The translations under genes and the position numbers were made by a program. From assembly GCF_014779795.1 (NCBI RefSeq), contig NZ_JACXZS010000005.1:62001-126000 (forward strand): 64,000 nucleotides of DNA, read 5' to 3'. The notes under the pieces were generated by a model that ran no database searches, had not been told where the DNA came from, and was given only the letters and a program-made list of their open reading frames with translations. The DNA comes from Microbacterium helvum (GTDB lineage Bacteria > Actinomycetota > Actinomycetes > Actinomycetales > Microbacteriaceae). Within the stretch, counting starts at the first letter, position 1. The number at the start of each line of letters is the position of its first letter. Of the stretch, positions 27,952 to 39,484 are shown in pieces.

Positions 27952-28776
27952 ATGACACTGCCGTCCGAGACGCCGGCGGCGGGGGATGCCTCATCCTCCG
28001 CCGCCGCGTCGTCCGGCGCTGCCGGGGCCGAGCCCACGGCACCCGGACCCGCCGTTCCCGACGTGCCCGCAACGCCTGGCGCCGATGCGGGAGCCGCCGT
28101 GCGCGACGCGCGCCTGGCGTGGCTCATCGGCGGGTCGCTGTCCATCGCGTACGCGGTGCTGGTCCTCGTGTCGACCGGCAACCCGCTGCTCTCGTTCACC
28201 GGCGGCGGGATCGTGCGGTACGCCCTGTGGGCCGCCGCCCTGCTCGTCTTCGCGTTCGGGGTGCGGCGTCGGGGGAGCGTCGTCGCACGCCGCCCGCTCG
28301 GCATCGTGGCGCTCGTGATCGCGGCCGCGGTGCCGCTGCTGTCGTACCTGTGGGGTGCGTTCGCTCCCCTCGGCGCCATGGACACTCTCACGATCGACAC
28401 CGTGGGGATGGACGCGGCAGCGGCGGACGCCGCGGCGACGGCTGCGATGGTCGGCAACGCGACCACGGTGGTCGCGCTCGGCGCCCTGATCGTGGGCACC
28501 GTCGTGATCGCCCGCGCCGGCGCTGTTCCGCGGCGGATCCGGTGGGTGCCGCTGATCGTCCTGGCTGTCGTGGCGGGCGCGCAGATCGCGCTCATGATCG
28601 TCGCGGTGTCACTCACGGACGACCTCATCCGCCCCGACATGACGGCTGCGTACTTCGCCGTGACCCTGCTCGGCCCGCTCGGCGTGCTGCTGCTCGGCAT
28701 CCTCGCGATCGTGTCCGCCCCGCGCGAGGCGCCGCGGCCCGCACCGCCGACGCAGGTCTACCCGCCGGCATCCTGA
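27952..28776 (+). CDS. Hypothetical membrane protein
   Basis: A 274-residue protein I do not recognise. The first 50 residues are Ala/Pro/Ser/Thr rich and disordered; then six to seven hydrophobic segments follow (for instance WLIGGSLSIAYAVLVLVS, WVPLIVLAVVAGAQIALMIV, LLGPLGVLLLGILAIV). The C-terminus is APPTQVYPPAS. It starts 16 bases after nagB and may be the last gene of that operon by position only; nothing links it to amino sugars. Confidence 0.75.
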   Translation: MTLPSETPAAGDASSSAAASSGAAGAEPTAPGPAVPDVPATPGADAGAAVRDARLAWLIGGSLSIAYAVLVLVSTGNPLLSFTGGGIVRYALWAAALLVFAFGVRRRGSVVARRPLGIVALVIAAAVPLLSYLWGAFAPLGAMDTLTIDTVGMDAAAADAAATAAMVGNATTVVALGALIVGTVVIARAGAVPRRIRWVPLIVLAVVAGAQIALMIVAVSLTDDLIRPDMTAAYFAVTLLGPLGVLLLGILAIVSAPREAPRPAPPTQVYPPAS

Positions 28777-28783
28777 CGCCGTA

Positions 28784-28847
28784 GTCCCCGCCGTCCCCGC
28801 CGTCCCCGTCGTCCCCGTCGTCCCCGTCGTCCCCGTCGTCCCCCACC
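28784..28847. repeat. 9-base tandem repeat CCCCGTCGT
   Basis: About seven units of a 9-base repeat, first CCCCGCCGT then CCCCGTCGT, lie between the membrane-protein stop and the palindrome at 28857. It is non-coding where it stands. Such short repeats vary in copy number; nothing more is visible. Confidence 0.8.
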
Positions 28848-28856
28848 TGAGACTCT

Positions 28857-28917
28857 GTTCACTTGCGCTGTTTGTACGCGAAATCCTGCGAAACGCGTAC
28901 GAACAGCGCAAGTGAAC
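28857..28917. repeat. 61-base palindrome, GTTCA...TGTACGCG type
   Basis: Arms of 24 bases (28857-28880 and 28894-28917) pair with a single G-T wobble around a 13-base middle. Outer ends are GTTCA/TGAAC, inner ends GTACGCG/CGCGTAC. The geometry is identical to the elements at 54498 and 59284. It sits between convergent genes and could act as a two-way terminator. Confidence 0.9.
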
Positions 28918-28965
28918 CGATTCAGGGATGCCGGCGGCCGAGCCGTGCGGCAGCGACGAGGGGAG

Positions 28966-30354
28966 TCAGCGGCCGAAGATCTTGCCGGGGTTGAGGATGC
29001 CCTGCGGGTCGAACGCGCGCATGATGGTGCGCTGCAGCTCCCACTGGTCGTCGCCGAGCTCGTCGGCGAGCCAGCGACGTTTGAGCACGCCGACGCCGTG
29101 CTCACCGGTGAGCGTGCCGCCGAGGCGCAGCGCCGCGCGGAAGAGGTCGTCGGCTGCGGCCCAGATGTACTCGGGCGCCTCGACGACGCCGAACTCGTCG
29201 GGCTGCGCGTCGAAGATGAAGTTGGGATGCAGGTTGCCGTCGCCGGCGTGCGCGACAGTGGGGATCACGACGCCGTGCTCGCGCTCGACGCGCGCGATCT
29301 CGTCGAACATGGCGGGGAGGGCGCTGCGGGGGACCGACACGTCCTCGATGAGGGCGGTGCCGAGCGTCTCCATCGCGGGATGCATCGACCGGCGGATCAC
29401 CAGCAGCCGCTCGCCCTCTTCGGGATCGTGCGACAGGGCGACGGTGCCGCCGGCACCGCGCAGCACCTCCGCGATCGCGTCGGCCTCCGCGGCAGCAGCC
29501 GGTCCGTCGGTCTGGATCGTGAGCTGGGCGGCGCCGGGCGTCGGCAGCGGAAGAGACAGCAGCGCGTGCACCGCGGTGAGGGACGCGGCATCCATCAGCT
29601 CCATGATCGCGGGCTGGATGCCGGACGCGGTCACGGCGGCAGACGCCTCGGCGGCTGTTCGCACATCGGGGAACGTGGCGGCGATGGTGCACACCTCGCC
29701 CGGCACGAGCCGGCGGAGCTTGAGGGTGGCGCCGACGACGACACCGAGCGTCCCTTCGGAGCCGATCACCAGCGAGGTCAGATCGAGGCCCGTGACGCCT
29801 TTCACGGTGCGATGCCCGAGGCGCAGCAGTCGTCCGTCGGCGAGGACGAGGTCGACCCCGAGCACCGCGTCTCGCACGACGCCGTACTTGGCGCACAGCA
29901 GTCCGCCGGCGCCCGTGGCGATGTTTCCGCCGACGGTCGAGATGGCCCGGCTCGCCGGGTCGGGCGCCCACCACAGGCCGTGCTCGGCGAGGGCCGCGTT
30001 GAGGTCGGCGTTGAGGATGCCCGGCTCGACGACGGCCAGCAGGTCGTCGGGGCGCACCTCGAGGATGCGGTCCATCTCACGCAGCGAGAGTGCGATCTCG
30101 CCCGTTCCGGCGTTGGCGCCGCCGGCGAGGCCCGTGCCGGCGCCACGGGTCACGACGGGGGTGCCGGTGGCTGTCGCGATGCGCAAGGTCTGCTGCACGT
30201 CCTCGACGCTGCGGGCGTGGACGACCGCGAGGGGAACGCCGGCCGCGGCATGACCGGACTTGTCCGCGCGCGCGGCGTGCAGCGCGGCGGGGGAGGTGTC
30301 GACCCGGTCGCCGAGGGCGTCGCGCAGCAGCGCCAGTGCGTCGGGGGCGGTCAC
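28966..30354 (-). CDS. FAD-linked oxidase, D-lactate dehydrogenase / GlcD-like
   Basis: A 462-residue flavoprotein of the VAO/GlcD family, oxidising a 2-hydroxy acid such as D-lactate or glycolate. The FAD-binding part has VTRGAGTGLAGGANA, ISTVGGNIATGAGG, and VIGSEGTLGVVVGATLKL; the C-terminal cap has VAHAGDGNLHPNF and LTGEHGVGVLKRRWL, the usual end motif. Start is GTG at 30354, overlapping the stop of the small membrane gene (GTGA). No GlcE/GlcF-like partners are present, so a single-subunit enzyme is likely. The exact acid is not determined. Confidence 0.92.
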   Translation of the reverse strand: MTAPDALALLRDALGDRVDTSPAALHAARADKSGHAAAGVPLAVVHARSVEDVQQTLRIATATGTPVVTRGAGTGLAGGANAGTGEIALSLREMDRILEVRPDDLLAVVEPGILNADLNAALAEHGLWWAPDPASRAISTVGGNIATGAGGLLCAKYGVVRDAVLGVDLVLADGRLLRLGHRTVKGVTGLDLTSLVIGSEGTLGVVVGATLKLRRLVPGEVCTIAATFPDVRTAAEASAAVTASGIQPAIMELMDAASLTAVHALLSLPLPTPGAAQLTIQTDGPAAAAEADAIAEVLRGAGGTVALSHDPEEGERLLVIRRSMHPAMETLGTALIEDVSVPRSALPAMFDEIARVEREHGVVIPTVAHAGDGNLHPNFIFDAQPDEFGVVEAPEYIWAAADDLFRAALRLGGTLTGEHGVGVLKRRWLADELGDDQWELQRTIMRAFDPQGILNPGKIFGR

Positions 30355-30743
30355 GCGATGCGCCGGCGACCCGCGATGACGCCGACGGTGACCGCGACCA
30401 CGCCGAACGCGAGGCCGATCCAGGCGTTGCCCATCAGCCACCACGCGACGGTCGCCGACGCGTAGACCAGCAGCTCGACGATCGCGCGCACGAACGGGTG
30501 CACGGCGAAAACTGCGCGCGGCGACACGAACAGCGCCCACACCAGGATCGCGAGCGCGGGCGCGCCGAGACCAGTGAGGATGTTCCACGCGAACGGGAAC
30601 GCGGTGAAGCCCCACAGCGCCAGCGTCAGGATGGCGAAGATCTCGCACACGAACGCGATGACGTCGATCGCCGACAGCGGGGTCCGCATTCCGGGCGCCG
30701 GTTCGGCGGGGCGAGAAGGCGTGACGTGCGGCGTGTCGGACAT
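30351..30743 (-). CDS. YrdB/DUF2568-family membrane protein
   Basis: A 130-residue protein with four membrane helices after a 20-residue Pro-rich lead. FVCEIFAILTLALWGF and WLMGNAWIGLAFG resemble the YrdB (DUF2568) family, whose function is unknown. It precedes and overlaps the flavoprotein gene by four bases, so both are one transcription unit. Confidence 0.75.
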   Translation of the reverse strand: MSDTPHVTPSRPAEPAPGMRTPLSAIDVIAFVCEIFAILTLALWGFTAFPFAWNILTGLGAPALAILVWALFVSPRAVFAVHPFVRAIVELLVYASATVAWWLMGNAWIGLAFGVVAVTVGVIAGRRRIA

Positions 30744-30811
30744 GGCCTCCAGTCTACGTCGAGTGGATGCCTCGCCCCCGGGCCGCGGGATGCCCGGCGA
30801 ACCGCGCCCGG

Positions 30812-33337
<2,526 letters not shown>

Positions 33338-33599
33338 GTGATTTCCCCAGTTCGCGGGCACCCCGCCCGCTCCGAACTCCCCGGTGCGACGCCCGTGGGC
33401 GGCGCGACGACATCCATTCTCGCCGCCGTCGGGGCTTTTGACCAGGGTGGATGCCGCAAGCGCCGCTGAAGGGTCGCCGAAGAAATTCTCAGAACTCGCG
33501 TAATAGACCGTGGATCGTGCCGTCTCTTACGTCAGAGTGGCACGCCGCCCGACGTGTGGGGCACGACGGCGGCAGCGCCCCCGCGGTTCGCCCGCGGAT
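33338..33599. other. Gap before the sigma-factor gene
   Basis: This part of the 322-base gap should carry the sigma-factor promoter on the minus strand, but I see no convincing -35/-10 pair. At 33446-33471 GGTGGATGCCGCAAG followed by a CGCCGCTGAAG end resembles the right half of the 61-base GGTGGC element; no left half is visible, so it may be a remnant. A moderately AT-rich patch lies at 33480-33510. Confidence 0.35.
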
Positions 33600-33647
33600 C
33601 AGGCGGGGCTCGGAAGGATCTCGGGGGAGGGACTTCCGGCCCCGCCT
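33600..33647 (-). terminator. nagA terminator hairpin
   Basis: AGGCGGGGCTCGGAAG (33601-33616) pairs with CTTCCGGCCCCGCCT (33633-33647) with one bulge and a 16-base loop. It begins 12 bases past the nagA stop on the minus strand. No U-tract. Confidence 0.7.
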
Positions 33648-33659
33648 TCGCATGCCCGG

Positions 33660-34796
33660 TCAGGCGGGACGGCCGTCGATCCACACGCCCTGCACGGCGA
33701 GGTCGGCGTCCAGCAGGACGGCGTCGGCGACCGAGCCGATGTCGAGGCGGCCGAGGTCGGGGCGGCCGATCGCGAGCGCGGGGGCCTCGCTCACCGCCCG
33801 CAGCGCCACGGCGAGCGGCACCCCGGCGCCGACGACATGACGGACCGCGGCGTCCTGCGTCAGGGTCGAGCCGGCGATCGCGCCGCCCTCGACGAGACGT
33901 GCGACGCCGTCGGTCACCTGCACGGCGAGTCCGCCGAGTTCGTATGCGCCGTCGGCCGAGCCGGCCGCGGCCATGGCGTCCGTGACCAGCACGATGCGGT
34001 CGCCCGCCGCGGCGAAGAGGGCCGCCACCAGATCGAGGTCGACGTGCACGCCGTCCGCGATGACCTCGAGCCGGACGCGCTCGTCCCGCAGCGCCGCCAC
34101 GACCGGGCCCGGGGCCCGGTGGTGGATGCCGGGCATCGCGTTGAAGGCGTGCGTGAGCAGCGTCGCACCGGCGTCGAAGGCGCGGCGTGCGGTCGCGGCG
34201 TCGGCGTCGGTGTGGCCGACTGCCACCGTGACGCCGGCCGAGGTCAGCCGCCGGATCGCGTCGAACGCGCCGGCCCGCTCGGGGGCGAGCGTCACCTGGC
34301 GGATCGTGCCGCGGCCGGCCTCGAGCAGCCGGTCGATCGATGCCTCGTCGGGGGCGCGCAGCAGGGATTCGGTGTGCGCGCCCTTGTGGCCGGGGTCGAG
34401 GAAGGGCCCCTCCAGGTGCGAGCCGAGGATCGTCGGGTCGGCCTCCGCGAGGTCGGCGACCATCGCGACGCGCGCCGCGAGATCATCGATCGTCGCGGTG
34501 ATGAGCGAGAGCACGGCGCGGGTCGTGCCGTGGCGCCGATGCACCTCGCGCGCCGTGCGCACGGCCGACGTCCCGTCGTCGAAGCTCGCTCCGGCGCCGC
34601 CGTGGACGTGGATGTCGATGAACCCGGGCGCGAGGCATCCACCTCTTCCATCGACCGTGTCGTCGGCCGCGGGGTGCCCGTCGCCCAGACCGGCCGCCAC
34701 GACGCGACCGCCGTCGAAGAGCGCCCACCCGTCGGGGGCGTCGCTGTCGACGGCCGCGGAGCCGAACAGGCGGACGGAGTGGACGAGAGTTCTCAT
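33660..34796 (-). CDS. nagA: N-acetylglucosamine-6-phosphate deacetylase
   Basis: A 378-residue cytoplasmic metal-dependent hydrolase: GlcNAc-6-P to glucosamine-6-P plus acetate, feeding NagB. Amidohydrolase marks are APGFIDIHVHGGAG, the metal Glu in GSHLEGPFLD, VAVGHTDADA, LLTHAFNAMPG and the catalytic Asp in VLVTDAMAAAG. Length fits the family. It lies 27 bases after the GH20 gene in the same direction, so the pair forms an operon that would release and start to break down GlcNAc. Confidence 0.95.
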   Translation of the reverse strand: MRTLVHSVRLFGSAAVDSDAPDGWALFDGGRVVAAGLGDGHPAADDTVDGRGGCLAPGFIDIHVHGGAGASFDDGTSAVRTAREVHRRHGTTRAVLSLITATIDDLAARVAMVADLAEADPTILGSHLEGPFLDPGHKGAHTESLLRAPDEASIDRLLEAGRGTIRQVTLAPERAGAFDAIRRLTSAGVTVAVGHTDADAATARRAFDAGATLLTHAFNAMPGIHHRAPGPVVAALRDERVRLEVIADGVHVDLDLVAALFAAAGDRIVLVTDAMAAAGSADGAYELGGLAVQVTDGVARLVEGGAIAGSTLTQDAAVRHVVGAGVPLAVALRAVSEAPALAIGRPDLGRLDIGSVADAVLLDADLAVQGVWIDGRPA

Positions 34797-34823
34797 ACGG
34801 TGCTCCGGATCAGGCGGACGGGG

Positions 34824-36449
34824 TCACTCGGTGACCCACGGGATCTCTTCGGACGGGTGGAACCCGATCCCCATGCTGGTCCACAGCGGGCCGAGCGCGC
34901 CCACACGCGCGCGGAAGGACTCCCGCGTGCGCAGGTCGCTCGTGCCGGTACGCGGAGACCAGCCGGCCTCGGCGGCCGCGGCGGCGCGCGGGAAGGCCAT
35001 CGTGTCGATGTCGGCGGCGGTGCGGATGGTCTCGGTCCACAGCGGCGCCTCGACGCCGAGGATGCCCTCGTCGCCCACACCCGGAACGACCTCGGCGGGC
35101 TCCCATGAGTAGGCATCCTGCACGCTCGTCGGCCCGTTCGCCCAGGTCAGGCCCAGCTCTGGCCCGCTCGGGTATTTCATGTCGAGGTAGATCGCGTCGG
35201 CCGGCGAGAGGATGAGGCTCGCGCCGTTGTCGACGAACGTCTGCGCCTTCTCGGCGAAGCCCTCCAGCGGCGTCACGTAGCCCCAGTACTGGCCGATCGT
35301 GGTGTCGGCGATGTCTTTCGCCGATCCCGCTTCGTGCCAGGCGACCGGCGTCTTGCCGAGGTCGGCGACGAGGGCGCTCACCCGCGTCACGAAGTACGCG
35401 AAGTCGTCATCCTGGGTCGCGAGCGACTCGTCGCCGCCGAAGTGCAGGTACGGGCCGGGGGTCATCGCGGCGAGCTCGCCGAACACGTCGGCCACGAACT
35501 CGTACGTCGCCTCGTCGTGGATCTTCAGCGACGAGAACCCGACCGCGAGGGCCTCGTACGGCACGCCCGGCACCGGGAGCTCCCCGCCGTACTGGTCGAT
35601 GACGTCGCGCATGTGGTCCTGGATGACCGGGTCCTCGGCCAGTTCGGGATACGCGAGCCCCACGGCATGGGTGTGGCCGGGCATGTCGACCTCGGGCACC
35701 ACGATCATGTGGCGGGATGCCGCGTACTCGACGATCTCGCGGTAGTCGTCCTTCGTGTAGAAGCCGCCGGGATCGCCGCCGATCGCGGTGCCCGACGCCT
35801 TCACGGTGAGCTCCGGGCGCGAGTCGAGCTGGATGCGCCAGCCCTGATCGTCGGTGAGGTGCAGGTGCAGCGCGTTGAACTTGAGCGACGACGCGCGGTC
35901 GATGTAGCCCTTCACGGTGTCGACGCCGTGGAAGTGCCGCGCGACGTCGAGCATGACGCCGCGGTAGGCGAAGCGGGGTGCATCCTCTATCGCGACGGCC
36001 GGGATGATCCACTCGCCGGCGTCGCGGGTCAGCAGCTGGCCGAGCGTCTGCACGCCGTAGAACAGCCCCGTCGCGTCCGCGCCGGTGACGGAGACGGATG
36101 CCTCGTCCACGGCGATCCGGTACGACTCGGCCGCGCCGCTGGCCCCTGAGCCCGTCGAAGGGTCGATCCGCAGCTCGATGTCGGCCGAAGCCTCGGCGGC
36201 CACCGGCGTCAGGCCCGCGCGCGCCGTGAGGATCGAGGCGAGGGCGGTGGCGGCATCCGGTTCTCCCGACACGGTCGTGGCGGACGTGAGCCGGAACGGC
36301 GCACCGGAGCCCGCCTCGATCGAGGCGGGCGCGGGGACGACGGCAGGAAGCGACACGGTGTCTCCATTCTGTGCGACCGGGGTGCAGCCGGCCAAGAGCA
36401 CGGCGGCCAGAACAGCCGCGGCGGCGGTCCGTCCTCGTCGACGGGGCAT
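34824..36449 (-). CDS. GH20 beta-N-acetylhexosaminidase lipoprotein
   Basis: A 541-residue enzyme that removes terminal GlcNAc from chitin oligomers. A 22-residue signal peptide ends in lipobox LLAGCTP, so it is anchored outside the membrane. A GH20b domain (about 30-150) precedes the barrel, which opens [17 protein letters not shown] and carries the catalytic pair Asp-Glu in [24 protein letters not shown] and [12 protein letters not shown] are further marks. A CCTGAGCCCGTCGAAGG-type REP copy (36143-36162) is read in frame as DPSTGSGA within the GH20b region. ATG 36449 abuts the shared ROK-type operator and has no RBS. Confidence 0.95.
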   Translation of the reverse strand: MPRRRGRTAAAAVLAAVLLAGCTPVAQNGDTVSLPAVVPAPASIEAGSGAPFRLTSATTVSGEPDAATALASILTARAGLTPVAAEASADIELRIDPSTGSGASGAAESYRIAVDEASVSVTGADATGLFYGVQTLGQLLTRDAGEWIIPAVAIEDAPRFAYRGVMLDVARHFHGVDTVKGYIDRASSLKFNALHLHLTDDQGWRIQLDSRPELTVKASGTAIGGDPGGFYTKDDYREIVEYAASRHMIVVPEVDMPGHTHAVGLAYPELAEDPVIQDHMRDVIDQYGGELPVPGVPYEALAVGFSSLKIHDEATYEFVADVFGELAAMTPGPYLHFGGDESLATQDDDFAYFVTRVSALVADLGKTPVAWHEAGSAKDIADTTIGQYWGYVTPLEGFAEKAQTFVDNGASLILSPADAIYLDMKYPSGPELGLTWANGPTSVQDAYSWEPAEVVPGVGDEGILGVEAPLWTETIRTAADIDTMAFPRAAAAAEAGWSPRTGTSDLRTRESFRARVGALGPLWTSMGIGFHPSEEIPWVTE

Positions 36450-36467
36450 GTAAAGAGTCCTAACAAA
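36450..36467 (-). promoter_or_regulatory. ROK-type operator at the GH20 start
   Basis: GTAAAGAGTCCTAACAAA directly precedes the ATG (read as TTTGTTAGGACTCTTTAC on the coding strand). It matches the site before the ROK regulator at 14 of 18 positions without gaps. TAGGAC can act as -10 with the transcript starting at the ATG. This links GH20-nagA to the ROK regulator. Confidence 0.6.
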
Positions 36468-36502
36468 AGGGGTGGGGTCCAGCCTAGCGGGTCGAGTTCC
36501 GT

Positions 36503-36590
36503 TATGCTCGGAGGGTCGCGACTGGCGTTGAGGTGGGACACCACCGGGGAGCGACCGACTACGGCATTCGACCGCACGCCTGGGCCGATG
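36503..36590 (+). ncRNA. ZTP (pfl) riboswitch ahead of glyA
   Basis: After a -10-like TATGCT (36503-36508), bases 36511-36590 carry the pfl/ZTP-riboswitch hallmarks in order: GGTCGCGACTGGCG, then AGGTGGGACACCACCGGGG with AGCGACC closing the first stem, a linker, and CGCACGCCTGGGC as the conserved second hairpin. ZTP signals low 10-formyl-tetrahydrofolate, and these switches usually turn on folate one-carbon genes, which matches glyA and folD downstream. About 40 bases separate it from the glyA ATG, enough for an RBS- or terminator-based switch; which applies is not visible. Confidence 0.93.
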
Positions 36591-36629
36591 CGGGACCTCT
36601 TTTCCGAAAGCCGTGAGTCAGGAGATCGC

Positions 36630-37904
36630 ATGACCGATCAGTTCTTCAACGCCCCCCTCTCGGAGGTCGATCCCGAGATCGCCCAGGTGCTCGAGCGCGA
36701 GCTCGAGCGTCAGCGCGGCTACCTCGAGATGATCGCCTCCGAGAACTTCGTGCCCGTGTCGGTGCTGCAGTCGCAGGGTTCGGTGCTCACCAACAAGTAC
36801 GCCGAGGGCTACCCCGGCCGCCGCTACTACGGCGGCTGCGAAGAGGTCGATGTCGCAGAGGAGCTCGCGATCGAGCGGGCCAAGTCGCTGTTCGGCGCCG
36901 AGTTCGCCAACGTCCAGCCGCACTCCGGCGCGACCGCGAACGCCGCCGTGCTGCACGCGATCGCCCGCCCCGGCGACACCCTGCTCGGCCTGTCGCTCGA
37001 CCAGGGCGGCCACCTGACGCACGGCATGAAGATCAACTTCTCGGGCCGGCTCTACAACATCGTCGCGTACGGCGTCGACCCCGAGACCAGCGTCATCGAC
37101 ATGGACGAGGTGCGCCGTCTCGCGATCGAGCACCAGCCGAAGGTCATCATCGCCGGCTGGTCGGCCTACCCCCGTCAGCTCGACTTCGCCGCGTTCCGCG
37201 CGATCGCCGACGAGGTCGGCGCGACGCTGTGGGTCGACATGGCGCACTTCGCCGGCCTCGTCGCCGCGGGCCTGCACCCGAACCCGGTTCCGCACGCGCA
37301 CGTCGTGTCGTCGACGGTGCACAAGACGATCGGCGGCCCCCGCTCGGGCTTCATCCTCACCAACGACGCCGAGCTCGCCAAGAAGATCAACACCGCGGTG
37401 TTCCCCGGTCAGCAGGGCGGTCCGCTCATGCACGTGATCGCGGCCAAGGCGACGGCGTTCAAGCTCGCCGCGACGCCCGAGTTCAAGGAACGTCAGGAGC
37501 GCGTGCTCCGCGGCGCGCACATCATCGCCGAGCGCCTGTCGCAGCCCGATGTCGCCGAGGCCGGCATCGCCGTGCGCTCCGGCGGCACCGACGTGCACCT
37601 CGTCCTGGTCGACCTGCGCAACGCCGAGATCGACGGCAAGCAGGCCGAGGACCTGCTGCACGAGATCCACATCACGGTGAACCGCAACGCGGTGCCGAAC
37701 GACCCGCGCCCGCCGATGGTGACTTCGGGTCTGCGCATCGGCACGCCCGCACTCGCGACGCGCGGCTTCGGTGACGCCGAGTTCACCGAGGTCGCTGACG
37801 TCATCGCGCTCGCGCTGCAGCCGAATGCCGACGTCGCGGCGCTGCGCACGCGCGTGGCCGCCCTGACCGCCGCGTTCCCGCTGTACCCCGGGCTGCAGCA
37901 GTAA
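36630..37904 (+). CDS. glyA: Serine hydroxymethyltransferase
   Basis: A 424-residue PLP enzyme: serine plus tetrahydrofolate to glycine plus 5,10-methylene-THF. Marks are [30 protein letters not shown]-type [12 protein letters not shown], and the PLP lysine in [18 protein letters not shown] (36621-36624) precedes the ATG at 36630. It is controlled by the ZTP riboswitch just upstream and followed by folD after a hairpin, so both one-carbon genes may respond together. Confidence 0.97.
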   Translation: MTDQFFNAPLSEVDPEIAQVLERELERQRGYLEMIASENFVPVSVLQSQGSVLTNKYAEGYPGRRYYGGCEEVDVAEELAIERAKSLFGAEFANVQPHSGATANAAVLHAIARPGDTLLGLSLDQGGHLTHGMKINFSGRLYNIVAYGVDPETSVIDMDEVRRLAIEHQPKVIIAGWSAYPRQLDFAAFRAIADEVGATLWVDMAHFAGLVAAGLHPNPVPHAHVVSSTVHKTIGGPRSGFILTNDAELAKKINTAVFPGQQGGPLMHVIAAKATAFKLAATPEFKERQERVLRGAHIIAERLSQPDVAEAGIAVRSGGTDVHLVLVDLRNAEIDGKQAEDLLHEIHITVNRNAVPNDPRPPMVTSGLRIGTPALATRGFGDAEFTEVADVIALALQPNADVAALRTRVAALTAAFPLYPGLQQ

Positions 37905-37912
37905 GCCCCGTC

Positions 37913-37956
37913 GGGTGGTGGATGCCGGCGGCCCCGGCCGCCGGCATCCACCACCC
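37913..37956 (+). terminator. glyA hairpin, GGATGCC type
   Basis: A perfect 21-bp stem, GGGTGGTGGATGCCGGCGGC on the left arm, with a 2-base loop, 8 bases after the glyA stop. It may only partly stop transcription, as folD lies downstream. Confidence 0.8.
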
Positions 37957-38003
37957 TCCGCACCCGGCCGCACCGCCCTGGGTTTCGGCCCTGCCACGCC
38001 AGT

Positions 38004-38076
38004 CCGTGAGACCGGACGGGACGGACGAGACCGTGGGATTTCGCCAGGGTCTCGGCCGGCGCGTACGGTCTCACGG
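38004..38076. repeat. Inverted repeat between glyA and folD
   Basis: CCGTGAGACCG (38004-38014) and CGGTCTCACGG (38066-38076) are exact complements 51 bases apart. Inside, GAGACC and GGTCTC offer a second pairing, and GCGCGTAC recalls the inner end of the palindromes at 28857 and 54498. Total span is 73 bases, so it departs from the 61-base rule. Confidence 0.6.
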
Positions 38077-38120
38077 AAAGACTGCGCGGACGTGACCACC
38101 AAGACGACAGGAGAACGAGC

Positions 38121-39002
38121 ATGACCGCACAGAAACTCGACGGGCGCGCGGCGTCCGCCGCCATCAAGGACGAGCTGCGCGAGCGCGTCGCGGCGCTCAA
38201 GGCCCGGGGTGTCACTCCGGGGATCGCGACGGTGCTCGTCGGCGCCGACCCGGGATCGCAGCTGTACGTGGGTATGAAGCACCGCGAGTCCGAGGCGATC
38301 GGCATGAACTCGATCCAGGTCGAGCTGCCGGCCGACGCGACGCAGGAAGACGTCGAGGCGGTCATCGACCGGCTGAACGCCGATCCGGCCTGCCACGGCT
38401 ACATCGTGCAGCTGCCGCTGCCGAAGCACCTCGACACCGACGCGATCCTCGAGCGCATCGACCCCGCGAAGGACGCCGACGGCCTGCACCCGACCAACCT
38501 CGGACGGCTCGTGCTCAACGTCAACGCCCCGATCACCACCCCGCTGCCGTGCACGCCGCGCGGCGTGATCGAGCTGCTGCTGCGCAACGACTACGACCTC
38601 AAGGGCAAGCACGTGGTCGTCGTCGGCCGCGGGGTCACGATCGGCCGCTCGATCGGCCTGCTGCTGACGCGCCGCGAGATCAATGCGACGGTCACGCTCA
38701 CGCACACCGGCACGGTCGACCTGCCGTCGTACCTGCGCCAGGCCGACGTGATCGTGGCAGCCGCGGGCGTCAAGCACATCGTGCAGGCGGCGGACGTCAA
38801 GCCCGGTGCGGCGGTGCTCGACGTCGGCGTCACACGCGAGATCGACGCCGAGACCGGCAAGGCGCGCGTCTACGGCGACGTCGCCCCCGATGTGGCAGAG
38901 GTGGCCGGCTACCTGTCACCGAACCCCGGTGGGGTCGGCCCGATGACCGTCGCCCTCCTCATGACGAACGTCGTCGAGGCTGCCGAGCTCGCCGCCGGCT
39001 GA
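38121..39002 (+). CDS. folD: Methylenetetrahydrofolate dehydrogenase / cyclohydrolase
   Basis: A 293-residue bifunctional enzyme interconverting 5,10-methylene-THF and 10-formyl-THF, the step right after GlyA. Marks are [14 protein letters not shown] (catalytic Lys region; here the K in MKHRES), [24 protein letters not shown]-like [11 protein letters not shown] and the end motif [14 protein letters not shown]. The dinucleotide loop reads [19 protein letters not shown] precedes the ATG by 6 bases. With glyA it probably forms the ZTP-riboswitch regulon of this locus. Confidence 0.96.
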   Translation: MTAQKLDGRAASAAIKDELRERVAALKARGVTPGIATVLVGADPGSQLYVGMKHRESEAIGMNSIQVELPADATQEDVEAVIDRLNADPACHGYIVQLPLPKHLDTDAILERIDPAKDADGLHPTNLGRLVLNVNAPITTPLPCTPRGVIELLLRNDYDLKGKHVVVVGRGVTIGRSIGLLLTRREINATVTLTHTGTVDLPSYLRQADVIVAAAGVKHIVQAADVKPGAAVLDVGVTREIDAETGKARVYGDVAPDVAEVAGYLSPNPGGVGPMTVALLMTNVVEAAELAAG

Positions 39003-39067
39003 CCCGTGCTCCCCGCGCGCCGGGACCGTGCGCTCACGGTCCCGGCGCGCTTCTCGTGGTGACGCGG

Positions 39068-39467
39068 GTTCGGGTGGCGTGAATGGCTGTGTCGGCGGGG
39101 TGGATGCCGCACTCTGCGCCACTCGAGCGTCCGGGGTGTGCCCGCGCGCGGGGTTCGGGTGGCGTGAATGGCTGTGTCGGTGGGGTGGATGCCGCACTCT
39201 GTGCCACGCGAACGTCAGGGGCGTGCCCGCGCGCGGAGTTCGGGTGGCGTGAATGGCCGTGCCGGCGGGGTGGATGCCGCACTCTGCGCCACGCGAACGT
39301 CAGGGGTGTGCCCGCCCGCGGAGTTCGGGTGGCGTGAATGGCTGTGTCGGCGGGGTGGATGCCGCACTCTGCGCCACCTGAACATCCGAGTGCGTGCGCC
39401 TGCCGAGTTCGGGTGGCGGAATTGGCAGCGTCGGTGGGGTGGATGCCGCACCTTGTGCCACGTGAGC
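39068..39467. repeat. Five tandem 61-base palindromes, GGTGGC family
   Basis: The 482-base gap 39003-39484 holds five units, 39068-39128, 39153-39213, 39238-39298, 39323-39383 and 39407-39467. Each is exactly 61 bases, begins GTTCGGGTGGCG and ends CCAC plus CGAAC/GAGC; the middle is GGTGGATGCCGCA. Spacers of 23-24 bases such as GTCAGGGGTGTGCCCGC are nearly alike, giving an 85-base direct repeat. Open frames across it are by-products of the 85-base period. It follows folD and precedes the end of the tetR gene. Confidence 0.93.
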
Positions 39468-39484
39468 GTCGGGGCGCCCGGCGA

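Noticed and set aside
39068..39467. CRISPR-like regular repeat spacing
   Set aside because: The 23-24 base spacers are almost identical to each other and the repeats are 61 bases; there are no cas genes. It is a tandem array, not CRISPR.
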